Shown piece after piece: positions 28,034 to 37,916 of a stretch of 64,000 nt of DNA. Both the position numbers and the translations under genes were made by a program. The stretch covers positions 124,001 to 188,000 of the forward strand of contig NZ_JACYTQ010000001.1 in the NCBI RefSeq assembly GCF_014841125.1. The letters are read 5' to 3'. Below the pieces are notes generated by a model, which was not told the origin of the DNA, ran no database searches, and worked only from the letters and a program-made list of their open reading frames with translations. Positions within the stretch are counted from its first letter, which is position 1; every line of letters starts with the position of its first letter. The stretch is from Echinicola arenosa. GTDB taxonomy: Bacteria > Bacteroidota > Bacteroidia > Cytophagales > Cyclobacteriaceae.

Positions 28034-29968
28034 TTACTTGTAACTTCTCTGGGTCAACTTCACGTTTTCGAACACAAGCGGTTCTTTGTTCAGCTCTTCC
28101 TCCACATCGTCTCCCATGTGTTTCCAAGCACCCACATAAGCAAAATTCTCATCATCACGAAGAGCTTCACCTTCTTCGGTTTGATACTCTTCGCGGAAGT
28201 GACCACCACAAGACTCATTCCTGTGCAGTGCATCCCTTACCATAAGCTCTCCCAACTCAATGAAGTCCGCCACTCTGTGTGCCTTCTCCAAAGATAAGTT
28301 CAGCTCATCTTCAGTTCCCAAAACTTTGACATCAGCCCAAAATTCCTTTTTCAGATCCTGAATCATACCAATGGCCTTCTGAAGACCTTCAGCAGTTCTG
28401 GCCATACCACAGTACTCCCACATGATTTTACCTAATCGCTTATGGAAATCATCGATGGTCTTCTTACCGTTGATGGAAAGTAGTTTCTTGATTTTATCTT
28501 TGATTTCTTTTTCTGACTGCTTGAAAGCCTCATGGTCCGTGCCGACTTTCTCATATGGCATGCCTGCCAAATAATCTCCAATAGTATAAGGAATCACAAA
28601 GTAACCATCCGCCAAACCTTGCATCAAAGCCGAAGCTCCCAATCTGTTGGCACCATGGTCAGAGAAGTTGGCTTCTCCTAGGGCATAAAGACCAGGTACA
28701 GTAGTCATCAAATGGTAATCTACCCAAAGTCCTCCCATAGTGTAGTGAACAGCCGGATAAATCTTCATTGGCGTCTTATAAGGGTTCTCGCCAGTGATCT
28801 GCTGATACATATCAAACAGGTTACCATATTTCGCACTGATCGTATCCTCTCCATCCCTAATGATTGCATCACGGAAATCCAAGAATACCGCTTCACCGGT
28901 TTCGTTTACTCCTCTACCTTCATCACAAACATATTTGGCATTTCTAGAAGCCACATCACGAGGAACCAAGTTACCGAAAGAAGGATACCTTCTTTCCAAA
29001 TAGTAATCTCTGTCCTCGTCCTTAATATCTTTAGGCATGATCTCCCTCTTACGAAGTTTCTCAGCCAACTCTTTCGTTTTAGGCACCCATACCCTACCAT
29101 CGTTCCTTAATGATTCTGACATCAAAGTCAACTTAGACTGGTGATCTCCTGAAACAGGGATACAGGTTGGGTGAATCTGGGTGTAACATGGGTTAGCAAA
29201 ATAAGCTCCCTTTTTGTGTGCTCTCCAAGCCGCAGTCACATTTGATCCCATAGCGTTGGTAGAAAGGAAGAATACGTTACCATATCCACCAGTACAAAGC
29301 AACACGGCATGTGCACTGTGAGATTCAATAGCTCCTGTGATTAGGTTTCTGGTAACAATACCTCTTGCTTTTCCATCGATGGTTACCACATCCATCATTT
29401 CTGTTCTAGGATAAAGCTTTACTTTACCATTTGCTACCTGACGGCTCAAGGCTGAATAAGCACCCAAAAGCAACTGCTGTCCAGTTTGGCCCCTAGCGTA
29501 GAAGGTTCGGGATACCTGAGCACCACCAAATGAACGGTTGGCAAGTAACCCACCATACTCACGGGCAAAAGGAACACCTTGTGCCACACATTGGTCGATA
29601 ATATTAACAGAAACTTCTGCTAGTCTATGAACATTGGCTTCTCTGGAACGGTAATCACCACCTTTGATGGTATCATAAAATAACCTGTAAACAGAGTCAC
29701 CATCATTTTGATAGTTTTTGGCAGCATTGATACCTCCTTGTGCTGCAATAGAGTGGGCTCTTCTTGGACTATCTTGGAAGCAAAAAGCCTTCACATTATA
29801 ACCTAGCTCTGCCAATGATGCAGCTGCTGAAGCACCAGCCAAGCCAGTCCCTACCACAATCACGTCGTACTTTCTCTTGTTGGCCGGATTGACCAACTTC
29901 ATGTTGAATTTATGTTTTGTCCACTTTTCAGCTAATGAACCTGCTGGTATTTTGGAATCAAGTATCAT
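28034..29968 (-). CDS. sdhA: succinate dehydrogenase/fumarate reductase flavoprotein subunit
   Basis: 644 residues. FAD-binding Rossmann motif [15 protein letters not shown] near 36-50, the covalent-flavin region [14 protein letters not shown], and catalytic stretches with HPTCIP and the substrate-binding RLGASALM. It oxidises succinate to fumarate (or the reverse) on the cytoplasmic side of the inner membrane. The length and the 3-gene C-A-B layout with a single five-helix cytochrome subunit match the type B enzyme of Bacteroidota. It is separated by 12 bp from sdhC. Confidence 0.97.
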   Translation of the reverse strand: MILDSKIPAGSLAEKWTKHKFNMKLVNPANKRKYDVIVVGTGLAGASAAASLAELGYNVKAFCFQDSPRRAHSIAAQGGINAAKNYQNDGDSVYRLFYDTIKGGDYRSREANVHRLAEVSVNIIDQCVAQGVPFAREYGGLLANRSFGGAQVSRTFYARGQTGQQLLLGAYSALSRQVANGKVKLYPRTEMMDVVTIDGKARGIVTRNLITGAIESHSAHAVLLCTGGYGNVFFLSTNAMGSNVTAAWRAHKKGAYFANPCYTQIHPTCIPVSGDHQSKLTLMSESLRNDGRVWVPKTKELAEKLRKREIMPKDIKDEDRDYYLERRYPSFGNLVPRDVASRNAKYVCDEGRGVNETGEAVFLDFRDAIIRDGEDTISAKYGNLFDMYQQITGENPYKTPMKIYPAVHYTMGGLWVDYHLMTTVPGLYALGEANFSDHGANRLGASALMQGLADGYFVIPYTIGDYLAGMPYEKVGTDHEAFKQSEKEIKDKIKKLLSINGKKTIDDFHKRLGKIMWEYCGMARTAEGLQKAIGMIQDLKKEFWADVKVLGTEDELNLSLEKAHRVADFIELGELMVRDALHRNESCGGHFREEYQTEEGEALRDDENFAYVGAWKHMGDDVEEELNKEPLVFENVKLTQRSYK

Positions 29969-29980
29969 ATCGGCTTGGTA

Positions 29981-30667
29981 TTAATTCAAGGATGAGAAAT
30001 AAATGAAGATGGGCATGGAAGCAAACATCGCCGGAACAATGATAGAAAATGCACTTCCGATAAACTGGATCGCTGGGGTGTACTTCTTGTGATTAAGTCC
30101 CAAAGTCTGGAATGCACTGGCAAAACCGTGGTTCAAGTGAAATGCTAAGAAAGCCATAGCCACTACATAGAGCGCTACCAAACCAATGTTAGAAAAGGCC
30201 AAGTTGACCACTGCATAAAGGTCTTTATACTCACCACTTTCATAGGTTACTGTTGGAATTGCTCCCCAATGCATTTGTGCCCAAAAGTTTTGAAGGTGAA
30301 CCACAATAAAGATTAGCACAATAGTACCCAGAATACCCATATTTCTTGAATTCCAACTGCTATTAGTGCCTGATTTCGCCTCAGCATAATTTACTGGTCT
30401 TGCTTTTTTGTTTCTTACTGATAACATGATCGCAAAAATCACGTGTCCAATAATGGAAATGTAAGTTAGATAAGAAAGGATTTTTACTGCTGGATTGGTG
30501 GTCATAAACTTGGCATATTCATTAAATGCCTGTCCACCATCATCTTTGAATAAAAGCATATTTCCCGAGACGTGTCCTATCAAAAACAGGATCAGGAATA
30601 ACCCTGTCAGGGCCATTAGCAACTTTCGTCCCAAAGTGCTACTAAAGGTTTTGGTTACCCAACTCAT
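29981..30667 (-). CDS. sdhC: succinate dehydrogenase cytochrome b subunit
   Basis: 228 residues with five predicted transmembrane helices, as in the single-subunit cytochrome b558 anchor of type B succinate:quinone oxidoreductases. Conserved histidines for the haems are seen in FLIGHVSG, SIIGHVIFA, IVVHLQNF and AFHLNHGF. It anchors SdhA and SdhB to the inner membrane and passes electrons to menaquinone. It is the first gene of the operon; the Bacteroidota promoter at 30723-30753 lies about 55 bp upstream of the ATG. Confidence 0.95.
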   Translation of the reverse strand: MSWVTKTFSSTLGRKLLMALTGLFLILFLIGHVSGNMLLFKDDGGQAFNEYAKFMTTNPAVKILSYLTYISIIGHVIFAIMLSVRNKKARPVNYAEAKSGTNSSWNSRNMGILGTIVLIFIVVHLQNFWAQMHWGAIPTVTYESGEYKDLYAVVNLAFSNIGLVALYVVAMAFLAFHLNHGFASAFQTLGLNHKKYTPAIQFIGSAFSIIVPAMFASMPIFIYFSSLN

Positions 30668-31029
30668 AAATTTTTCTCTTTATTTTGTGTAGATCGTTTT
30701 TTTAAATTATCGATTTGGTCAACAAATTTACATGCCGAAAATTTATCAAACAATCTATCCCTACGTATTGGTCTTATTTTAAAGCGTTCTAAATAATACC
30801 AGAAAAGGGCTTTTTGGCTATTTTTAAAACTTTTTGATCGCATATCACTTAAATTTTCAGTTGTATTTCAATAATATGGTACACTTCCTTAACTTTAATT
30901 CGTATATATTTAATAATTGAGTAAAAACCTAGCTAACTTACTTAGCTAAATATTAAGTATAAATACTGAAAATTTTTAAGTAATTCATCCAGAAAGTTTG
31001 GTTGATCTGGATGAAAGTGGTAAAAACTT
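30668..31029. other. intergenic region between divergent sdhC and T9SS protein gene
   Basis: 362 bp without a gene. Its left part holds the sdhC promoter on the minus strand. The right part is AT-rich, and I find no full TTG/TAnnTTTG pair for the plus-strand gene and no stable hairpin. Confidence 0.6.
30723..30753 (-). promoter_or_regulatory. consensus Bacteroidota promoter of sdhCAB
   Basis: On the minus strand TTG, a 20-base spacer, then TAAATTTG: an exact match to the Bacteroidota -33/-7 consensus TTG-N19-21-TAnnTTTG. It would give a leader of about 50 bases before the sdhC ATG. Confidence 0.8.
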
Positions 31030-33825
31030 ATGAGATATATGAAATGTAAAGCTTTTCTCTTGTTATCCCTGTGCCTTTTCTTTCTAGGACTTCAAGAGAC
31101 ATTGGCCACACACATCCGAGCAGGCGAAATCATCGCAGAAAGAATATCGGTACAGTCACTAACTTACCGAATTACTGTAGTAGGCTATACTGACACACGC
31201 TCGTCAGTAGTTTTTGGGCCAGGACAAATCGAGTTTGGCGACGGTAGGGTGGTAGAAAACCTGAATACAGAAAGTGATTTTAGCACAGTAGAGTCTTTGG
31301 GGAACCAAATTGAAAAGAACGTTTTTGTCATTACCCATACTTACCAAGGACCGGGACAATACACCATTCGCTTTTTAGAATACAACAGGAACGACTTAAC
31401 CCTAAACATGGACAACTCTGTGGAAACCCCTTTCTACATCGAAACTATGATAACCATAGACCCATTTATTGGCGTCAACAATTCACCAGTACTGACCATC
31501 CCGCCCGTTGACAATGGCCAGATCAACACACGGTATATTCACAATCCAGGGGCATACGACCCTGATGGAGACAGCATCGCCTACCGGTTTGATGATGTAG
31601 TTCCTCTTCAAGACTACCAAAGGCCTGTTAACAACTATAGAAGCCCTGCTTCAAGTGAATTCAGCTTTAATAGAGAAGATGGTTCTCCGAATCCATTTAT
31701 TTCTATGGATCCCGTAACTGGAGATTTAGTCTGGGACGCTCCAGGCATCGCGGGTCAGTATAATGTTGCCTTTCATATTGAAGAATGGCGAAAAATCAAT
31801 GGGGAATATCAGAAAATAGGCTATGTGGTCAGGGACATGCAGATCATTATCGAAAACTCCGACAATCAAAGGCCTGTGCTTCTGGTGCCGCCAGACATAT
31901 GCGTAGTTGCAGGAACTAACATTGAAGAGATCATCCAAGGTAGTGACCCAGATGGAGATGATATTAAGATTGAAGTTTTCGGAGACCCAATCGAAATTTC
32001 TTCCTCACCAGCCAGCTATGACCCAGTTGCTACTTACCAATCATCCCCAGGCATTGTTAATTTCGACTGGCAAACCGTATGTAACCACGTAAGAGCAAGA
32101 GAATACCAAGTAAGGTTACGAATTACGGATGACCCTGAATCTGGTCCGGCTTTGGTGGATATCAAGACCTGGAACATTAAGGTAGTAGGACCTCCTCCAG
32201 TCATACAAACAGTAGAACAAATGCCCGGCAGAACTGCGGATATCACCTGGGATCCTTACTCTTGTGGGAACAGTGCAGAGAGCATCCAAATTTGGAGAAG
32301 TGTCAACAGCAATCCTTACGAACCTGATTCTTGTGAAACGGGTATCAGGGATGGCTACGAGCTCATAGGAACCACGGACATGAACACCTTCAACTTCCTT
32401 GATAATAATGGAGGAGAAGGTCTTTCCCCTGGCAACACCTACTGTTATAGATTGGTTGCCTCTTATCCTCAACCAAGAGGTGGGGAAAGTATTGTTTCAG
32501 AAGAGTTCTGTATCACCATTGATGTTGATGTGCCTATCATTACCAATGTAAGTGTGGAAGAAACAGACCCTAGCAATGGTGAAATGTTCATCAAGTGGAC
32601 ACCTCCATATGACATCGATACCCAACAGTTCCCTGGCCCATATCAATATCAGTTAATCCGCTCAGAGGGCTTTACAGGAAATGAAAATGCCACCACTGTC
32701 ACCACAACCAGTGATACTTTGTTTACCGATACGGGATTGAATACAGAGAGTCTTGTATACAATTATGAAGTAGTCCTTTTGGATGGCGGAATCAGGATTG
32801 ACACATCCAGCATGGCCTCATCTGTATGGTTACAGCCAACTATTATCAATGAAGCTATTGAGCTTAATTGGGAGTTTAACGTGCCATGGAACAACCGTAT
32901 CGCACAATATATCCATGAGGTTTACCGAAATAGGACAGATCCAGATGCAAGCGATGCAGATACATTCGAGTTGATAGCAGAAGTTGATGTCACCACAAGT
33001 GGTTTTACCTTCTTGGATGATGGCAGCCACAATGGACTCCCACTGAGTAGAGATACAGAATATTGCTACTATGTTATTACCAAAGGAGCTTATAATGTGG
33101 ATTTATTGACTTATCCTTTAGAAAACAAATCTCAAATTATCTGTGCAAGGCCCGACGACAATAGGCTTCCTTGCCCTCCTGTGCTGACTTATGATGGGCC
33201 AAACTGCGAAGAGTTTCTTGCTGATAAACCTTGTAATTTCGACAACTTCTACCATGACTTAAGCTGGGAGCCGAACTTTACAGGTGATTGCGACGATGAG
33301 CTAGGTAGCTATAGGATTTATTTCTCAGAAACTGGTGCTGAGGGCAGTTTCGAACAAGTGGCAACGGTAAGTGCTTTAGAAACTGACACAAGAATTACTG
33401 GCTTACTTGAGCTAAAAGGGTGCTACTACATTACAGCGGTGGATCGATCCGGAAATGAAAGTGAACCCAGTAATATTGTATGTATCGATAACTGTCCAAA
33501 CTACGAATTACCGAATGCATTTACTCCTAATGGAGATGGAGTTAACGATACCTTCCAGGCATTTGACAATCCATTCCCTAGATGTCCTCGATTTGTAGAA
33601 GCCGTGGAAATCAAAATCTATAATCGCTGGGGCGCTTTGGTATTTGAATATAATAGTGCCACTTCAAACGAAAACGACTTCTATATTCGTTGGGATGGTA
33701 AGGACCAAAATGGAAATGACTTACCAGCGGGAACGTATTTCTATTCCGGTTCTGTATTATACAACACCAATAATGAAAGCATCAGCAGTGAAGAGCTCAA
33801 AGGTCACATTCAAATCATAAAATGA
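31030..33825 (+). CDS. large T9SS type B cargo protein (gliding-motility-associated C-terminal domain)
   Basis: 931 residues. A signal peptide ends near LQETLATH. The body is beta-rich with cadherin/PKD-like repeats (DPDGDSIAYRF, GSDPDGDDIKI) and later fibronectin-III-like segments (about 395-730). The last about 90 residues are a type B sorting domain: AFTPNGDGVNDTF, IYNRWGALVFE, WDGKDQNGNDLPAGTYFY. This domain directs export by the type IX (Por) secretion system to the cell surface, where type B cargo often acts as an adhesin or in gliding. It overlaps the next gene by 4 bp (ATGA), unusual for two such unrelated products. Confidence 0.9.
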   Translation: MRYMKCKAFLLLSLCLFFLGLQETLATHIRAGEIIAERISVQSLTYRITVVGYTDTRSSVVFGPGQIEFGDGRVVENLNTESDFSTVESLGNQIEKNVFVITHTYQGPGQYTIRFLEYNRNDLTLNMDNSVETPFYIETMITIDPFIGVNNSPVLTIPPVDNGQINTRYIHNPGAYDPDGDSIAYRFDDVVPLQDYQRPVNNYRSPASSEFSFNREDGSPNPFISMDPVTGDLVWDAPGIAGQYNVAFHIEEWRKINGEYQKIGYVVRDMQIIIENSDNQRPVLLVPPDICVVAGTNIEEIIQGSDPDGDDIKIEVFGDPIEISSSPASYDPVATYQSSPGIVNFDWQTVCNHVRAREYQVRLRITDDPESGPALVDIKTWNIKVVGPPPVIQTVEQMPGRTADITWDPYSCGNSAESIQIWRSVNSNPYEPDSCETGIRDGYELIGTTDMNTFNFLDNNGGEGLSPGNTYCYRLVASYPQPRGGESIVSEEFCITIDVDVPIITNVSVEETDPSNGEMFIKWTPPYDIDTQQFPGPYQYQLIRSEGFTGNENATTVTTTSDTLFTDTGLNTESLVYNYEVVLLDGGIRIDTSSMASSVWLQPTIINEAIELNWEFNVPWNNRIAQYIHEVYRNRTDPDASDADTFELIAEVDVTTSGFTFLDDGSHNGLPLSRDTEYCYYVITKGAYNVDLLTYPLENKSQIICARPDDNRLPCPPVLTYDGPNCEEFLADKPCNFDNFYHDLSWEPNFTGDCDDELGSYRIYFSETGAEGSFEQVATVSALETDTRITGLLELKGCYYITAVDRSGNESEPSNIVCIDNCPNYELPNAFTPNGDGVNDTFQAFDNPFPRCPRFVEAVEIKIYNRWGALVFEYNSATSNENDFYIRWDGKDQNGNDLPAGTYFYSGSVLYNTNNESISSEELKGHIQIIK

Positions 33826-34250
33826 GTAAGCTAAAGCACGATTTTGATATTGTATTGTTTGATGGAGTCTGCAACTTGTGTAACCAAGCGGTAGACTTCA
33901 TCATCCAGCGCGATAGAAAAAACAGCTTCAAGTTAGCTTCACTTCAAGACGACCTTAGCAAAGAATTATTAAAGGGTAAAGAAATAAATGAAGATTACCT
34001 CGATTCGTTAGTTTTGCTTCGAGATGAAAAGGTTTTCTATAAAAGCCGGGCTGCTTTGGAAATCGCAAAAAAATTAGAGGGGCTATGGCCCCTTTTTTAT
34101 GCTTTTATCATCCTCCCTCCTTTTCTTAGAGACCCCATTTATAATTGGGTTGCCCGTAACCGCTACAAATGGTTTGGCAAAAGAGAAACCTGTCGCTTTC
34201 CTACTGAAGAGGATAAAATAAAATTCCTTTCCAAAGAAGACTTTAAATAG
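33822..34250 (+). CDS. thiol-disulfide oxidoreductase, DCC family (DUF393)
   Basis: 142 residues. The N-terminal signature FDGVCNLCN gives a redox CxxC at Cys17/Cys20, the mark of the DCC family. The rest follows the family: KLASLQDDLSKELL, DSLVLLRDEKVFYKSRAAL and a C-terminal YNWVARNRYKWFGKR. There is no signal peptide. It is presumed to be a thioredoxin-like thiol oxidoreductase; the physiological partner is unknown. The ATG overlaps the stop of the preceding T9SS cargo gene. Confidence 0.9.
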   Translation: MSKLKHDFDIVLFDGVCNLCNQAVDFIIQRDRKNSFKLASLQDDLSKELLKGKEINEDYLDSLVLLRDEKVFYKSRAALEIAKKLEGLWPLFYAFIILPPFLRDPIYNWVARNRYKWFGKRETCRFPTEEDKIKFLSKEDFK

Positions 34251-34334
34251 AATTAAACAAAAAAGTAAATTCTTTTGGTATCATCTGTCAAAATTTCAAT
34301 TTTACTTCATTATCCTTATTGCTTTATTTTTTGG

Positions 34335-34342
34335 TATATTTG
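34335..34342 (+). promoter_or_regulatory. candidate -7 box upstream of fabD
   Basis: TATATTTG matches TAnnTTTG exactly. No good TTG is found 19-21 bases upstream, and the leader to the fabD ATG would be about 150 bases, so support is partial. Confidence 0.4.
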
Positions 34343-34498
34343 TGCCCACAATTAACGAATTGAAATTTTGAGTTTCCATATTTCACTAGAAAGTGGGCTT
34401 TAAGAAAGAAATTACATCAAAGCTTCTTTTTACTAGTTTCCATAATAAATGGATAAAAAGAATGCTGATTGATGAGACTTTAACAAAAAAATATTCAA

Positions 34499-35374
34499 AT
34501 GAAAGCTTATGTTTTCCCCGGTCAAGGGGCCCAATTTCCGGGAATGGGCAAAGAATTGTATGAAACCAATGATGAAGCCAAAAGGCTATTTGATCAGGCT
34601 GATGAGATTTTAGGTTTCAAAATCAGCGAAATCATGTTCAATGGTACTGCGGAAGAGCTAAAACAAACCAAAGTAACCCAGCCTGCTGTATTCCTTCACT
34701 CTGTTATTCTGGCTAAAACCACTGCAGATTTTAATCCAGACATGGCTGCGGGTCACTCTTTGGGAGAACTTTCTGCCTTGGTTGCTACTGGCGCTTTATC
34801 ATTTGAAGATGGACTAAAACTGGTTTATCAAAGAGCTTTGGCCATGCAGGAAGCTTGTGAAATCAACCCTTCCACCATGGCTGCCATTCTTGGTCTAGAA
34901 GATGAGAAAGTCGAAGAGATTTGTGCCAGTATTGGCGAGGAAGTAGTTGTAGCGGCCAACTATAACTGCCCAGGCCAATTGGTGATCTCCGGTTCCAATA
35001 AAGGGATCGAGATTGCTTGTGAAAAAGCAAAAGAAGCGGGTGCCAAAAGAGCTCTGCCTTTACCTGTAGGAGGTGCTTTTCATTCTCCTCTAATGGAACC
35101 TGCAAGGGAAAAGTTAGAAAAAGCGATTGCTTCCACCAACTTCAACAAACCTGTTTGTCCTGTTTACCAAAACGTAAGCACCAAAGGTGAAACAGATATT
35201 GAAACCATCAAAAACAACCTTATTGCACAGCTGACAGCTCCTGTAAAATGGACCCAATCTGTACAAAACATGGTGGCCGATGGTGCCTTAGACTTTGTGG
35301 AATGTGGACCGGGAAAAGTACTTCAAGGTTTGGTTAAGAAAATCCACCGAGAAGCAGAGGTCTCTGGACTATAG
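34499..35374 (+). CDS. fabD: malonyl-CoA:ACP transacylase
   Basis: 291 residues. The N-terminal VFPGQGAQFPGMG and the nucleophile elbow GHSLGE with Ser87 are diagnostic; the catalytic His lies in GGAFHSPLM near 200, and the conserved NYNCPGQLVISG is present. It moves malonyl from CoA to acyl carrier protein at the start of fatty acid synthesis in the cytoplasm. It stands alone rather than in a fab cluster. A short hairpin downstream (35454) probably ends the transcript. Confidence 0.96.
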   Translation: MKAYVFPGQGAQFPGMGKELYETNDEAKRLFDQADEILGFKISEIMFNGTAEELKQTKVTQPAVFLHSVILAKTTADFNPDMAAGHSLGELSALVATGALSFEDGLKLVYQRALAMQEACEINPSTMAAILGLEDEKVEEICASIGEEVVVAANYNCPGQLVISGSNKGIEIACEKAKEAGAKRALPLPVGGAFHSPLMEPAREKLEKAIASTNFNKPVCPVYQNVSTKGETDIETIKNNLIAQLTAPVKWTQSVQNMVADGALDFVECGPGKVLQGLVKKIHREAEVSGL

Positions 35375-35453
35375 TTTAAGACTAAAGATATCAGACAAAA
35401 TACTTTAGACTGAAATCAGCCGCTCTTGATTTGTAATTAAGAATTTATTTTAT

Positions 35454-35472
35454 GGGGGATTTTTAATCCCCC
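35454..35472 (+). terminator. terminator after fabD
   Basis: Perfect 7-bp stem GGGGGAT/ATCCCCC with a five-base loop, followed by a T/C-rich stretch, 79 bp after the stop. Confidence 0.6.
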
Positions 35473-35522
35473 TTCTACTTTCACTTTATTACAATAGGAA
35501 AGTATATGCCATTAAAGTAACC

Positions 35523-35696
35523 ATGATTCACTTTTCTACTTTTTTCCTGATTCATTTACTATCAATAACAGATTACAAAGGCCTCGGTTTCATCCTTTTT
35601 CTCGCTACCTTGATCCTGGTAATTGGCTTTGATAAATTGGTCAAACTGATTATATGGATCACAGAAAAAGTTGAGGAAAAACGCAATAATAAGTAA
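35523..35696 (+). CDS. small membrane protein candidate upstream of bioA
   Basis: An ATG-started frame of 57 codons ending in TAA, eight bases before the bioA ATG. The peptide has a hydrophobic segment of about 18 residues ([15 protein letters not shown]) and a charged C-terminus ([11 protein letters not shown]), like a single-pass small membrane protein with a short cytoplasmic tail. I do not know a family. Support is the clean membrane-protein make-up and tight spacing to bioA; it could still be a chance frame in the leader. Confidence 0.5.
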   Translation: MIHFSTFFLIHLLSITDYKGLGFILFLATLILVIGFDKLVKLIIWITEKVEEKRNNK

Positions 35697-35704
35697 CACA
35701 CTAT

Positions 35705-36994
35705 ATGACCCAGCAAGAGATCCTATCTATCGACAATAAACATATCTGGCACCCCTATACTTCTGCCTCAAGAGAAACAGACAATCTTGTGGTCAAAAGC
35801 GCCAGAGGCGTTTTTCTGGAATTGGAAGATGGCTCCAAAGTCATAGATGGTATGTCAAGCTGGTGGTCAACCATTCATGGCTATAACGTACCTGAATTGA
35901 ACAAAGCCATTCAAAACCAGCTGGATAAAATGGCTCATGTGATGTTTGGTGGCATTACTCACCAGCCTGCGGCTGAATTGACAAAGTTACTTTTACAAAT
36001 TGTACCAAAAGGACTAGAGCATGTTTTTTACAGTGATTCAGGTTCTGTTGCTGTGGAAGTTTCCATGAAGATGGCCTTGCAATACTGGTATTCTAAAGGA
36101 CAAAACAGTAAAAACCGTTTTATTACTGTGCGAAACGGTTATCACGGAGACACTTGGCATGACATGTCCGTCTGTGATCCTGTCACCGGAATGCACAGTA
36201 TTTTTAATAACCGACTTTCTCCACAAATCTTCCTTCCCGCACCCCAATCCAAATTTGACGGACCACTTTTAAGGGGGGAAATAGATGAAGTAGAAAAATC
36301 CCTCAAGGTCCATCAAGACGAAATTGCTGCCTTTATTCTTGAGCCCATTGTTCAGGGGGCAGGAGGAATGCGCTTTTACCATCCAGAATATTTAAAAGCA
36401 ATCAAGCACCTTTGTAAAAAGTATAACATCCTTTTGATTGCCGATGAAATAGCAACGGGATTTGGCCGGACAGGAAAGCTATTTGCCTGTGAGTATGCCC
36501 AAATCACGCCTGATATCATGTGCGTCGGAAAAGCTTTGACAGGAGGGTATTTATCCTTTGCCGCCACATTTTGTTCTGCCGATGTAGCCATGACCATTTC
36601 CTCAGGCTCACCAGGAGTTTTTATGCATGGCCCGACTTTCATGGGCAATCCACTGGCCTGCGCTACGGCCATTGCCAGTATCAAATTATTGCTGGGGAAA
36701 CAGTGGCAAGACGATATTAAAAGAATCGAAAAGCACCTTAAAGAAACTTTACCACAACTGGAAGAATTAGACGCTGTGAAAGAAGTAAGGGTGCTTGGTG
36801 CAATCGGGGTGGTAGAAATGAAGAATAATGTAGATATGGCTTTGATTCAAAAAGAATTATTGGATAGAGGTATTTGGCTTAGGCCTTTTGGTAAATTGAT
36901 CTATACCATGCCTCCTTTCGTGATTTCACAAGAAGAGTTAAATCAACTTACCAATGCCATGTGTGATGGAATTCGCGCCTATATTTCCTCATAA
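35705..36994 (+). CDS. bioA: adenosylmethionine-8-amino-7-oxononanoate aminotransferase
   Basis: 429 residues, class III PLP aminotransferase. Recognised by HIWHPYTS at 13-20, [11 protein letters not shown] at 50-60, [15 protein letters not shown] at 246-260 with Asp247, and the PLP lysine Lys276 in [10 protein letters not shown]. The paired tryptophans and WHPYTS are marks of BioA rather than other class III members. It makes 7,8-diaminopelargonate for biotin synthesis using S-adenosylmethionine as amino donor. No other bio gene is adjacent in this window. Confidence 0.94.
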   Translation: MTQQEILSIDNKHIWHPYTSASRETDNLVVKSARGVFLELEDGSKVIDGMSSWWSTIHGYNVPELNKAIQNQLDKMAHVMFGGITHQPAAELTKLLLQIVPKGLEHVFYSDSGSVAVEVSMKMALQYWYSKGQNSKNRFITVRNGYHGDTWHDMSVCDPVTGMHSIFNNRLSPQIFLPAPQSKFDGPLLRGEIDEVEKSLKVHQDEIAAFILEPIVQGAGGMRFYHPEYLKAIKHLCKKYNILLIADEIATGFGRTGKLFACEYAQITPDIMCVGKALTGGYLSFAATFCSADVAMTISSGSPGVFMHGPTFMGNPLACATAIASIKLLLGKQWQDDIKRIEKHLKETLPQLEELDAVKEVRVLGAIGVVEMKNNVDMALIQKELLDRGIWLRPFGKLIYTMPPFVISQEELNQLTNAMCDGIRAYISS

Positions 36995-37130
36995 AACCAA
37001 CTATGACTTTGACTGTCAAAGATCGATAGAGAAAATAAATTGATTTTTTTTCAATACTCCACTCAGGGTATCCTTCCAACTTGGTGTCAATATTTTACAG
37101 CAACGTAAAATTTATTAAAATCAAGAAAGT

Positions 37131-37799
37131 ATGAAATTCAATATCGTTTTCTCAATTATAGTTTCAGTTTTTCTATTCTCTTGTCATGAGAATCGTTTAT
37201 GCATCAAAGGTGATGGAGTCATCCGTGAGTATGAACTAACCAATTTAGAAGAATTCGACAAGGTAGAATTGACCGGACCAATTGATTTAAAAATCATCCA
37301 ATCTACTACCCCTTCGGTTACAATCCTGGCCGAACAAGCATTAATGGATGTGATGGAATACCGAGTGAAGAATGATGAATTGCAAGTAGGTTTTGAAAGA
37401 AAAATCAATTGTCTTAATAATACTAAACCAGTAACAGTGGTTGTTGCTGCGCCTGACTTGGTAGAAATCCAAATTGATGGCAATAGCGAAATCACTTGTG
37501 AAGGCACCATTGATTTCAATGAGCTTACCATTATCTCGTATGGTAAGTCAGAGGTTGAACTGGAAGGTTCGGTAGATCATCAAACATTCATTGTCGAAGG
37601 AAAAATGGAAGTATCCAATTTCAACCTCCTGAGCAAAACCACCTATATTGATGTAAATGGATCTGGAGAGTTTGATATAGCTTGTAGTGAGGTTTTGGAT
37701 ATCGATGTAAATGGAAAAGCAGAAGTGAACTATATCGGCCAACCTTCCATCTCTCAAGATGTAAATGGGTCTTTAGAGCTTAAGTCAGTCAATCGCTAA
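37131..37799 (+). CDS. DUF2807 head-GIN domain lipoprotein
   Basis: 222 residues. A lipoprotein signal with lipobox LFSC (Cys18) is followed by the family start GDGVIREYELTNLEEFDKVELTGPIDL-type region and a right-handed beta-helix-like series of short repeats (VDVNGSGEFD, IDVNGKAEVN, QDVNGSLELK), typical of DUF2807 (putative auto-transporter adhesin, head GIN). It is presumably attached in the cell envelope. Its function is not established. It appears monocistronic. Confidence 0.85.
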   Translation: MKFNIVFSIIVSVFLFSCHENRLCIKGDGVIREYELTNLEEFDKVELTGPIDLKIIQSTTPSVTILAEQALMDVMEYRVKNDELQVGFERKINCLNNTKPVTVVVAAPDLVEIQIDGNSEITCEGTIDFNELTIISYGKSEVELEGSVDHQTFIVEGKMEVSNFNLLSKTTYIDVNGSGEFDIACSEVLDIDVNGKAEVNYIGQPSISQDVNGSLELKSVNR

Positions 37800-37916
37800 A
37801 ATTTGCACTCAAAAACACCCATATGGTGATTTCACCCTCATCAATAACGGATTGATGAAATTCTTGTAAATCACCTAGGGTCAAGTCAAACAAAGCCCTT
37901 TCTGAATTCGTTAATA

